Shown here piece by piece: positions 24,733 through 34,594 of a stretch of DNA of 64,000 nucleotides. The notes below the pieces were generated by a model, which saw only the letters and a list, made by a program, of their open reading frames with translations, searched no databases and was not told the origin of the DNA. Position 1 is the stretch's first letter; every line of letters starts with the position of its first letter. This stretch comes from Chamaecyparis obtusa (Eukaryota > Streptophyta > Pinopsida > Cupressales > Cupressaceae), in assembly GCA_027943335.1 (NCBI GenBank), contig BSBK01001579.1, positions 1 through 64,000 of the forward strand, given 5' to 3'. The position numbers and the translations under genes are program-made.

Positions 24733-26640
24733 GATAGATGAAAGAGTATAAAGAGTATCAGATGAGAAGCCTCATATTTATTGTACATAGTCAAAAGAGA
24801 TCCTGAAAATACCAAAAACATTTGAAAATTTGAAAATTTGAAAAAGAAATTTAAAAATGAAAAAAAAGAAAAAAATTGAAAAAGAAAAAAGTGTCTTGGT
24901 GAAAACCTAGCAATAGGCGCCTTGGTAGCAAAAAAAACATTGAAAAATTAAAAAAGAGGAAAAAAGAGCACTAAACCCAAAAGGTGAAAACTTGGCAATC
25001 AAGCACCTTTTGTTCCCTTAAGTCTTTCCTGCAAGTCCCATGTGTACATATTGCATTTCCATCATATTACTTGTATAAACCCTCATTGCATCTGTCATTT
25101 GTGCATAGTAATAATAAAGCCTTTCAGTTGCATCATTGCATATCTTATGGTCCTAAGTTTGTCACACGAGCACATTTATCACTTGGGGGCAGAAGAGGAT
25201 TGGAAATTTGTTACAAATGGATTCAATAGTGCTACATTCAGTCACAATCAGAGAGAGATTAGAACTTTAGAAGAAAGAGATTTTCATGAACCTTTGATGG
25301 ATATCATTGTTCACAGCCAAGTATTTTGATCCTACAACATGATCCTTGAGCCTTCATTGACTTTATTATTTGGTATTAAAAATTGACAACACTTTAAAGA
25401 TTAGATTGTTTGGAATTCTTTTTGAAAATCATGATACATTGCAAAACACTTGAAGCTTTCTTTTGATGATCTTTATTGAATTGATTTTTATCACATCTTT
25501 TAAGCTAATCGATGATGTTTCGACTAGATTGGCGATGAAAGAGACATGATATTTTTCTTGCCTTTGAATGATTGTTTTGGGGAAGATTCATCAACTTATG
25601 AGAATTTGTCTAACAACATGGTCATCAAAGAACCATCGAGGACTATCACATAAGAATAATGATTGACCTTTGTTTTTTTATGCAAACAGATACCTTGGCT
25701 ATTTAGATCTTTCATATCTTAATACCAAAATCCACTTGCAAAATTGAATTCGTTGAAACCGGTATTCATACTCCCATAGTTTGGTCATCCAACTAGTGAG
25801 GGTTGTACTAGTTTCCAAAGAGGTTACCAAAAGTGATAAAAAGAGGTATTCATATCATCATGATGTGGTCAGTGATGGTTGTACTAGCTTTTTTGGTCCC
25901 ATAATGCTCAATGATGAAAATTTATCTCTATGGAATTTCTTTGCTAAAAGCTAGTGACACTTAGTTGCATTGCATTGCATTATCATGTTAGATTAAGTGC
26001 ATTTGTTCATGGTTATTTTCCAAGGAAAAGGGGGTACATTAATAATCTTGGTTGGTCAAAACATTAAAGAAATGAGGGTTCAATTAAACGTCTTTTCCTT
26101 GATTCCAATCAATAAATGTGAGGTTATCTTTTGCATTTCATGCATAGCATTAATCATTATTCATTATCCATATATCAGAAAAGCAAAAGAAAAAGATTCA
26201 TTTCTCATGCATCATTTGCATACATGTAATTAAGTATAGAACTACATACATTCAAAAACTCAAAAACATAGGGGCATTCATATCCATATTTCCATAAAGC
26301 ACTTGGCAACCAAAAAACATAAAAACATATCAAAATTCATACATCATTGCATTCATCTACCTATATCATACATGAGATACACTACATCCATAGCATAATC
26401 CAAAGTAAACTCATCATAAACATCATATAGCTGCATATAAAGATAATCCCGTAATAAACTTAGCAAGAGAATTAAGGAAGTATATCATCATCATATAACT
26501 GTTTAGAAACATTAATGATTCATCAAATCAATATAGCAAGATACAATATGTCATCAATGAAAGAGGTATATCAAATGTTCAGATTGATAAAAAAACATGA
26601 AACATGATACAATGGACATCATCAATAAACAACTTTGTCA
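24733..26640 (+). other. Tat 3' region between integrase and antisense ORF, no gene seen
   Basis: Starts with an A-rich low-complexity stretch (24820-24980) containing two versions of a ~50 bp segment that includes gaaaacctagcaa and gaaaacttggcaa. Then AT-rich sequence with only short unrelated frames (for example 24984-25229 and 25997-26233). Nothing with a recognisable domain. Confidence 0.55.
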
Positions 26641-28400
26641 TCAAATCATCATGATCCCATAGCGGCACCTGATCCATCCCTAGCACCTGACCCATCTGGA
26701 TCCTTGCCATCTTGTCTATCCTATGAAGGAGGAGGATGAGAAGTGCCCGCAATGCTAGGTCTCTATGCCATCAGCATCATAAACTATTGCATTATGATAG
26801 CTACCTGATCCAATCTGCCAACAATAGTGGATACATCTATCCATAATGACTGAACATCCCATGCTAGAGTGTCAATGCTAGGAGTAGCCTGAGATGACTA
26901 ACCCATATCCTATGACTGAGAAGCCTATGGAGGCACCTATTATGCTAGAATCTAATCCTGTTGTGCTAAAGAAACTCTTTGTAACTAAACTAAAGGATCC
27001 TATCCCCTAGGAATCTGTCTAGCATCATCTACATGAGTATGTCTCTGAGCCCTCTGCTATCTCTACTGTCTCTGTTGCCTATCTACTACAATTGCTCTAG
27101 GTACCTAGTCATGTCAAACCTATCCCCTAGCTCTACCCCTGGCATGCCCACCTCTCACTTGTGGTCCATCTCATCCTCCAACAATAGCCTGAGGAGCTCT
27201 CTAGCCTCTCTAAGCTCATCATCTTTGAAATCTCCTCCTGCCACCACCACCATCTCTGTCATCATCACTCCCATCATCCTCAGATCTCTCGTCATGACTT
27301 GGCATAGGATCTACAAAATGAGGAAAGCTATTTCAATCCCACCAGTCTCAAAACTCATGTGATGTACCAGCATCAGCAACACCTGCAAGTATCTCCCACC
27401 TGTAGTATGCCAAACAAGCAATCTGGTCCAAAGAAAATTGAAAATCTATCTGAGCACCCCACATGGACTGCTTTGCCTCGACCCTAGCATATAGTGCCAT
27501 ACCCTATGGCATATCCTATACTCTGCCATACTAACATGAAACTCGGCCAAAGCAGAATCACTCAATAATAGTAGTAGCCCTACCAATCATATACCGAGGA
27601 GCAAACATATATGGGAGCTCATCATCACCTCCATCTCTCACAACCTATGTATGGTCACCAATAAACCTGATCAAGATCATCAATAACCTAGCGCCAATAC
27701 TCAAGCCTACCCAGATGATGCTTGACAACCATGCCATTATATAGAAAAGTATAAGGAAATCCTCATTGTCGAATCCTATTTGATACTGGCCTAGTAATGG
27801 GAAGATGCTCCCATACCCACAACTATCAAATTATGGCACCGACTGACAAAGAAGCACTCTCTCTATAAACAACCTCATGTAAATCATGATAAAGTTGAGC
27901 AAGAACACATGAGCCCAAATCAAATCATTGAGGCTGTGCAAGCAAGTCCTCGAGTATCCTGCCCCATCCAAATAAGAAGCCATGACCTCACTGGTCGGGA
28001 AGTAGTAATCCATAGATAAGAGCACCAAATACAATTGGAAATGTGGGGAATGAAGAAAACTACACCCATGTAATTGTGTCATCATCAATAGTGTTGTCTT
28101 CGAACACTCATCTGCAAATTGTTCTATCATAGATAGAATCATAATACACCATCTCTCCTCAGCAAGGAATGCATAGTAATCTATACATGTCCTCCAGAGT
28201 GATAGTCATCTCTCCAAAAGGTAGATGGAAAGTATTGTGGTTAGAGTACCATCTCTTTGCCACTATGGTAAGTAAACCATGATTTAGCTAAAACCACAGG
28301 ATGTCTAGAAGGAAGCTAAGAGTGCACATCTCTATCACACGATACTCTACAAGAGTCAGAGCCTAACCTAAATCAATAACCCAAGAAGTGATGGTCCATA
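26640..28400 (-). pseudogene. Antisense plant-mobile-domain (PMD) ORF of the Tat element, decayed
   Basis: On the strand opposite to gag-pol, one frame from about 28330 to 27690 reads as a PMD despite about ten stops. It includes LTIVAKRWYSNHNTF (about 28270-28226), FHLPFGEMTITLED (about 28230-28187), LAQLYHDLHEVVYRES (about 27905-27855) and LWVWEHLPITRP (about 27820-27785). These match the PMD pattern in which W..E...HLP.GEMT.TLEDV is followed by LAxLYR and LQLWxWERxP. The 3' end (27260-26650) is low complexity with Gly/Arg-rich remnants, resembling the tails of such proteins. The 103-codon frame at 28142-27831 overlaps it in another frame and is a shadow. Extra antisense ORFs with PMD have been described in Tat-group elements; their role is unknown. 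Confidence 0.75.
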
Positions 28401-29815
28401 TATACAACTTACGGAAGTGTGCCTATTTTTTAAATCAAAGGAATTGAATATCAGTGTACTGTATTAATGAGTTATCCTAAGTCAATCAGTCTATCAGAAT
28501 CAAAGTATCAGTATCAAGTAATCAAACCAAGTACCATGCATTCGTGTCTCTATATCCTGAGAATGAATTATCAATTTTCACACTGATCTATCAATCCTAC
28601 CTATCAGTATCCCACTATCAGATCTATCCTATCAGATTGACGTAATCAAACATTCATTGGTACCACTATCCTGATATCCTAATCAATTATTTTACTAAAC
28701 TAAAACAAACCTAAGTATCTTGGAATTCAATCGATCAGTCAACGACATAAATTTTAATCAGAAAATAAAGTTAGAGATGTAAAATTTTCAAAATTTTCAA
28801 AAATCCTTCAGGTGTCATTTTCCTATTACCACATGGCAGTTTACCTTACGTGGTGCAGAAAAGGTATTATGCAACACTTTATCAATACCACATGTCATTT
28901 CACATGATAGGCATCATTTCACAATGCTAGGTAGTATTTTAAGAGGCCTAGGCAGCATTTAAAAGTTAGGATTTTACAAGCAGATAAACATATAAAAATT
29001 GGCATTTTAACCCTAGTGCTACGCGGAATCATATTCTTATAAGGTGAGAGTTAAAAGTTCCTAAGTGACACTTTACTATGTAGAGGCACGAGTAAAAAGT
29101 GCAGATGTGGCATTTGACAAACCTACGCAGCATTTAACTAATCCTAAGCATCATTTTATAAATTCAAAAATACAAGAGCAGGAAAAAATTACAATAAATG
29201 CTATAAAAGAGCAATAAATGCACAAAGGAGTTTAGAAATGAGTCACCAAAGGTCCATAGTCCAAAGGCCTCTGATAGCAATGACCTCTCTTGAATCGATG
29301 CTCTCTGATATGGACTACCATTGTGAAAATCAATGTAGGATCAGAGCAAAAATCTCAATAGTCAAAAGTGAAAATGAATAGTTAATCTAGGTTTTTCAAC
29401 CTATTTAAGCTTATTTGACTTAATTTAGAGGTGAAATTTTGACTTTGACCTATATCAACCAATCAATCAAACTGGGGCAAACTTTTGAATCATGGCATAT
29501 CATCAAAAATTTTCAGAAATGAAAACATATTGGATCAATCAATCAATCAAATTTTTTCAAATCAAGCAATCAATATGTTTTATTTCTGAGGGGGCATCAA
29601 AGTATCAAATTGAAACATCATTGAAATCTGGGGCATATCAAATTTTTCAAATAAGAGGCATATCAACAATTATATCAGAGCATATCATGTTAGGCAGTAA
29701 TCAATTTCATATCAGTGGTGTATCAATGAATCAGCAAATCAGGACCTAAAAATGATTAGGACTAAAAGTTTCTTTGAATGAATGTTCTTTGCACATCAAT
29801 TCAAAGAGGGGCATT
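28401..29815 (+). other. Tat 3' untranslated region with repeated GCATTT-type motifs
   Basis: No gene is seen. A short motif close to GGCAKCATTT (variants GGCATCATTT, GGTAGTATTT, GGCAGCATTT, CGCAGCATTT, AGCATCATTT) recurs about ten times between 28805 and 29160. ATCA/TATCAG-rich stretches lie on either side (28440-28640, 29455-29740). The purine-rich caaagaggggcatt at 29801-29815, just before the 3' LTR, is the likely polypurine tract. Confidence 0.6.
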
Positions 29816-30709
29816 TGTAGACACTAAAAAATGGGTAAGTCCTTTTAAATCATAAAATTGCAAAATCTTAATCAAAATGCACTAATTTTTAACAAAATGG
29901 ACATTTATTAAATCAAATTGGACAAAATCAATTTAAATCAAAGGAAAAATCAAATAATGACATTAAATAATTAAATACAAGCTTAAAGGGACCAAAAACA
30001 CTATATAATTGATTTTAATCAATTAGTTGTATAGTTTTAAATAAAAAATCAAAGTGAACCTATTCCCTTACATGGCTAATTTAATTAATTGATGGAATTT
30101 AATTAATCCTAATATGTTTCAACAACAAATTGAGGAACCAATGAAAATTGAGAACACAAAGCACACGGGTCACTCAAAATAATTAAATCTTGATCACACA
30201 TTCCAAGCTTTGAATCTAAACCACTCAATTTTGTCCTTTTGTCCAAAGCTTTGAGACAAGCCTTTAAATTGTTCCCCCATTTAAAAACATTGCAAAATTT
30301 TTTACTCAACCAAAGGTAAATCATGATTACTTCACTCTACCCCCTACCCTTGGGAATTTACTATAAATAAGAGGTATTTTGAGAGCAATGATCATCTTAG
30401 AAATTCATTTGCAAAACATCCTTATTATAGACATTTTCATAGCAATTAAGAGCATTTAAGAGCATTTGAATTATCTTTGTATCAGTTTGATATTTGAGAG
30501 CCAGATTAGGCATAATAGCATCATAATTTCTCATTTTAGAATTGTCAATAGTGGAGATTAAGTTGAGAGCTCTACTTACCAGATCTAATTGGAGAACCAT
30601 GAGATGTTATGGATTTTACTTTCAATTCCTAGTTTAAATTTGTATTGTATTTGCTTGAATTGTTAGTAATTGATCCTAATTTCATGAAGGTGTTTAAAAT
30701 ACACACACA
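29816..30709 (+). repeat. 3' LTR of Tat element (894 bp)
   Basis: Starts tgtagacact, ends acacacaca, followed by the acttc duplication. It includes a 10 bp local duplication (agagcattta agagcattt) near 30448 not present in the 5' copy, and a TATAAATA at 30362-30369. Confidence 0.93.
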
Positions 30710-30714
30710 ACTTC

Positions 30715-31065
30715 CAAATTTGTACAGACGATCTAACCAATTTTTGAAAGTTCTACATAAATAGGAAAGATTTACTGCCAAATATGAAAGATTAAGGACA
30801 AAATTTTAATTTCTCACACGCATGCATTTAGGGGAAAGATTTACATGAAAGATTAAGAGGCATATTAAGGAAAATGAATTTAATACCATTAAAGAAAGAA
30901 TAATTTATTTCTAAGTAACGATCAAGGATTCAAGGGCTATTTATAAATGATCTAGCTTCATTATTCATAGATTCGTCTTTGCTAGATAATTTGTTTGTTT
31001 AGGGTCTGTAGTCTGCACTCTGTAAATAATTTTTAAATTTTTTTTCTAAAGTTGTACTGTTTTAG
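30715..31065 (+). promoter_or_regulatory. Upstream region with TATA-like box for the 195-codon ORF
   Basis: AT-rich hAT interior. A TATTTATAAAT at 30939-30949 lies about 120 bp before ATG 31066, a reasonable spacing for a plant core promoter plus a short leader. No other gene is seen. The promoter assignment is inference. Confidence 0.4.
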
Positions 31066-31653
31066 ATGGACACTCCAATTAGGCTTAGATGCACATTTAA
31101 GGAGGCCCAGAAGGCCTTTTTGGGTTCCTTTTCTGATGAAACTTTAGAATCTATTTCTAAGGAGCATGGGCCTCTCGTAATAGAGGCTTTGAAAATGATG
31201 CTGGGCCGAGAGTTTTTGAACAATGAAAATAGGCACCGGGTCAACACAGACATTACGTCCCATTTTTTGGAATCTCTTCTTGACCTCGGAGGAGAGAAGG
31301 TGGACATGTTAATGCTACTAAGGAGGGTTTTTAAAGAAAAATACTTGGGTGACAATGTTAATGTTGTTGTGTTTGCAGAAATAGGGGTGGGGATCCCTTG
31401 GGCAAGTGAAATACCCAAGCTTCTCCTCCCAGGCCAGAATGTGGCCATGCAACCTTTTCTATTGGGCCTGACTACTGGGCAGTTGAAGTGCCATAGGAAA
31501 TGGGCGTTGATTGCCAGGGATTTTCTTTGTAAGTGGTTTATGCTTAACAAAGAGGAGGCTCAGGTAGGGCAATATGGGTGGCTCGATGAATTCTCACAGT
31601 TAATCCTCTCTACAAAATTCTACTTAGATGGATCCGAAGGGCAAAATCACTAG
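31066..31653 (+). CDS. Intact 195-aa unrecognised protein inside the hAT element
   Basis: An uninterrupted ATG-to-TAG frame starting MDTPIRLRCTFKEAQKAF. The product is soluble-looking, mixed in charge and probably mostly helical, with no signal peptide or membrane span evident. Leu/Val-rich segments such as DKVDMLMLLRRVF-type helices alternate with conserved-looking Trp and Gly positions near the C terminus. I do not recognise the family. It has normal, non-repetitive codon use, a TATA-like box upstream (30939) and an AATAAA at 31676-31681, 20 bp after the stop. It is the only hAT-borne frame of this size without a nonsense codon, while the transposase and the two neighbouring plus-strand frames are broken. 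It could be captured host sequence, a cargo gene, or a fragment of a longer gene. Function unknown. Confidence 0.55.
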   Translation: MDTPIRLRCTFKEAQKAFLGSFSDETLESISKEHGPLVIEALKMMLGREFLNNENRHRVNTDITSHFLESLLDLGGEKVDMLMLLRRVFKEKYLGDNVNVVVFAEIGVGIPWASEIPKLLLPGQNVAMQPFLLGLTTGQLKCHRKWALIARDFLCKWFMLNKEEAQVGQYGWLDEFSQLILSTKFYLDGSEGQNH

Positions 31654-31675
31654 TGGACTACTAGTGGTTTTTTCT

Positions 31676-31681
31676 AATAAA
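31676..31681 (+). terminator. AATAAA polyadenylation signal after the 195-codon ORF
   Basis: AATAAA lies 22 bp past the TAG at 31651-31653. In AT-rich DNA such hexamers are common, so its significance is modest. Confidence 0.35.
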
Positions 31682-32611
31682 AACATACCTAATTTTTGGG
31701 TTTTTTTTGTTTATAGTATAATAGTAGGTTTCTCTTTATAGTATTGTACTAGAAGTGGACAATGTAATTATAATTTTATGAAAAAGTACAATGAAAATTT
31801 TGCAAGCTTTAGCTCATTTCAATTTGTGTTTTATGGGTACAAAAAATGGTTTTTAGACTTCTTTATCACTGTGATTACAATATTTTAATTAGTTGTTTTA
31901 TGTGTGTATTTGACATGTATGATGTAACTTGTAAGTATGTTTTAGTAGAAATAAGGAAATGTTCAAACGATGTGGATGGTATTTCCATTTTTAAATCTAA
32001 ATATTTAAAATGTATCACAGTTGTACAATGTAGATAGTTGTAGTTAATATGAAAGATTTACAAAATTTTGAAGGAAAAATGAATTAATAAGGTTAGAGAA
32101 AGAATTTATGGTTTTCTAATTATAATGTATGAGAATTATATGAGATTATAATTATTAATGTTAAAGTTATAATCAATAAAAAATATCATTTTAACATTAA
32201 GTATACTATATAATCAATTTGAAGGACAAATAAATTAATAAGGTTAGAGAAAGAATATATGGTTTTCTAATTATAAGGTATGAGAATTATATGAGATTAT
32301 AATTATCAACGTTAAAGTTATAATCAATAAAAATTATCATTTTAACTTTAAGTATACTATATAATCAATAAAAAATATTACTTTAACTGATAACTCATGT
32401 TTGGGAGACCTAGCGAGTCAGCGACCACAGAAATGAGAAATCTCATAATATCTAAATAGTAACTTAAGTAATATTATTAAAAAAAATAGTGCATTTTGAA
32501 TTGTTACTATTCAATTAAATAACTTTAAAGTTTAACTGTTATTAACTTATTATCCATTATTAATTAATATCTATAAAGGAAATAATAATAGTATAACATT
32601 TAACAATTTCC
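31682..32611. other. AT-rich hAT interior, no gene; contains a 151 bp tandem duplication
   Basis: Very AT-rich sequence between the 195-codon ORF and the 260 bp repeat array. The 63-codon frame at 31846-32037 has no support. The only structure is the duplicated block at 32067-32366, listed separately. Confidence 0.6.
32067..32366. repeat. Tandem duplication, about 151 bp, two copies
   Basis: The block containing ggttagagaaagaat and tggttttctaattataa occurs at 32091 and again at 32242, with high similarity through gtatactatataatcaat at the end of each copy. Confidence 0.85.
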
Positions 32612-33290
32612 ATTGCAAATACCTACGGTTGGGTGAGCACAGATCGATGAGGTATAATGGACTTCGGGATGAAAGAGAAAAGCAACCCCATCTTTTCAAA
32701 CTTTGTTCCAGAATCATGACACATGTCACTAAACATGTTCCACTCACAGTCTCACATGGTCTACCAATAATATCATTTCAATTTGATGATGACATGACAT
32801 GTCTGACTCATGAGGTGAGTAAGCCCAATTAGGTGAGTTAATGGGACCCATGGGGCTACCACACCAGCTAACAGTGACATAAGGACCATTGGATGATTGT
32901 AGATCAATGACCGAAGTTGTATTTCAGGCCGAAAGGAAAAAGAAACCCCATCTTTTGAAACCTATTCTAGAATCATGACACGTGTCACTAAACACATTCC
33001 ACTCATAGTCTCGTACGGCTTACCAATAATGTCATTTAATGATGACATGACACGTCTAACTCACAAGGTAACTCAACTATCAAGTGGCAAGGTGAGTTAA
33101 TGGGACCCATGGTGCTACCACACTAGATAGTGACTAACATTGCATTGACATTATGATCATTGGATGATTGTAGATCAACAATTGAAGCTATATTTCAGGC
33201 TGAAAGGGAAAAGAAATACAACTTCTTTGCAAACCCATTCTAGATTCATGATGTGTGTCCACTCACATGGTCAGCGACAAGTGTGACGAC
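32612..33290. repeat. Tandem array of a ~260 bp unit, about 2.5 copies
   Basis: Anchors such as catctttt(c/g)aaac...agaatcatgacac occur near 32689 and 32949 (260 bp apart), with a diverged third copy near 33222. Each unit also carries gggacccatgg(g/t)gctacca and ggatgattgtagatca. The array ends about 400 bp before the ATG of the first broken ORF at 33687, so it may be part of its upstream control region. That is inference. Confidence 0.8.
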
Positions 33291-33636
33291 TATAGATTGT
33301 ACACTTTTTGTGCTTTAAGTTTCCAATCTAATTTTTCATTTATAAGTATAAGTTATTAAGTAGTCTACAGTATACATTTCTAGGTCAAGGATTGAGGTCC
33401 GAGGAAACAAACAAAGTCTCTCAGCTCTCGAGTCTCTTCCCAGTCATAGTCTACAAAAATTGAAACTAAGGGTAATGAGTAACTACTAAAATCCTGAACA
33501 CCTAGGTCCCGCATTTTAAATTTTTCAAATCTCTTGATTTACAACTTTACTATTTATATTATAGAAAAAAATAATCTTGTTACTTGTTAGGCTTTAATGT
33601 TGAATCACCCCTGTAAATTGTAGGCTTGTAGCTGTG

Positions 33637-33644
33637 TATAAATA
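33637..33644 (+). promoter_or_regulatory. TATA box upstream of the 33687 ORF
   Basis: TATAAATA lies 43 bp before ATG 33687 in otherwise mixed sequence (gctgtgtataaataattg). Spacing fits a short-leader plant promoter. Plausible but untested. Confidence 0.45.
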
Positions 33645-33686
33645 ATTGAATTTTCCAATACCGGTTTACGTTACCAGCTTACCACA

Positions 33687-34592
33687 ATGGGTAAAAAAAA
33701 TATCAACAATAAGACTATGAGGAAAAAGCCAAGTCAGATAATAGAATTCCACAATATGCTTAAAACACTAGGTTTCACTAGTTTATTCCATGATATTTAT
33801 GATCCTGTTATTCATGGAAATAAGGGAATAATGGAAATTAGAATTGCAATTGAAAACAAGTGGAATGATCCAAATAAGGGTTCAAAATTTTCTTCATTTA
33901 ACACCATGGTAAATGCAATGGAAAATAAAATTGCATCGTGGAATGTTGGGTCAGCATGCATGGCGTTACCTCAAGTATTCCCTTGTGCAGAAATTATCAT
34001 GGTCTGTACCAAAAATTATGATGAAAATAGAAAAGAAATTGTGAATAAAATTACTCAAGATGAAATTTTGTCCATAACCAAGAGTGAATTTGCTAGTCTA
34101 TTGAACCTAGGATTTCAACATCAAAACTCAAACATGCAAATTGACCTGAGAAAGTTGGCAGAGGATTATGGAAAAGTAGATGCAACACAAAGAGATTCTT
34201 ATATCAAAGGAATAGCAAATGGTTCTAGCCTAAGTCTAGATCATATGCCTCCTTATGATTATGAAATTTTTGTGCCATGGGTTTAGGACAATATTTCCTT
34301 GCTAGCATTTTGTTTGGGATTGGATAGTAATAAAGAAGTGAGTGCCAGCATTCTTGAAATTCTTTTTCATATTCATTTTGAAAAAGAATTATTAAAATAT
34401 TGTTTTATTGACCACATTGTTCGTTGCATGCAAGAACAATTACTAATGATTAAAACAGGTTCACAAAAGACATTTAGATTCACAACCTACTTGTGCTATC
34501 TTCTCTTTGCAAAGCATCATGCAATATTTCAGCCAAAGAAGCTTCAAGCAGTTAGGGCCAAAATCCAATATATAAGTGGACACCTTAGATAA
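33687..34592 (+). pseudogene. Unrecognised ~301-codon ORF in the hAT (one internal stop)
   Basis: Frame from ATG 33687 (MGKKNINNKTMRKKPS...) to TAA 34590-34592, with a single TAG at 34284-34286. The frame continues directly after that stop with sequence of the same character (DNISLLAFCLGL), so the TAG is a disabling mutation. The N terminus is basic; the rest is a globular-looking mix of helical segments with many Asn and Lys, typical of AT-rich coding DNA. No domain is recognised. It runs opposite to the hAT transposase and is followed two bases later by another ORF in a different frame, so the two may be parts of one gene joined by a frameshift, or two genes. Confidence 0.6.
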
Positions 34593-34594
34593 GG

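Larger units (their letters stand above)
13980..30709 (+). mobile_element. Tat-type Ty3 (Gypsy) retrotransposon, 16.7 kb
   Basis: LTRs of 884 and 894 bp are flanked by the duplication acttc (13975-13979, 30710-30714). The element has gag, protease, G-patch-like segment, RT, RNase H, a second archaeal-type RNase H and integrase, in that order. The second RNase H before integrase marks the Tat/Ogre group. A 2.3 kb leader precedes gag, and 5.1 kb follows integrase with an antisense plant-mobile-domain remnant. All coding parts are broken. It is nested in the hAT. Confidence 0.93.

Noticed and set aside
27033..27362. 109-codon plus-strand frame rich in Ser/Leu
   Set aside because: It is the complement of the low-complexity Gly/Arg-rich tail of the antisense PMD frame.
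27831..28142. 103-codon minus-strand frame
   Set aside because: Shadow frame overlapping the PMD remnant; the PMD motifs are in another frame of the same strand.
31062..31550. 162-codon minus-strand frame opposite the 195-codon ORF
   Set aside because: Shorter, fully overlapped, with Ser/Leu-rich shadow composition; the plus strand has the TATA-like box and the AATAAA.
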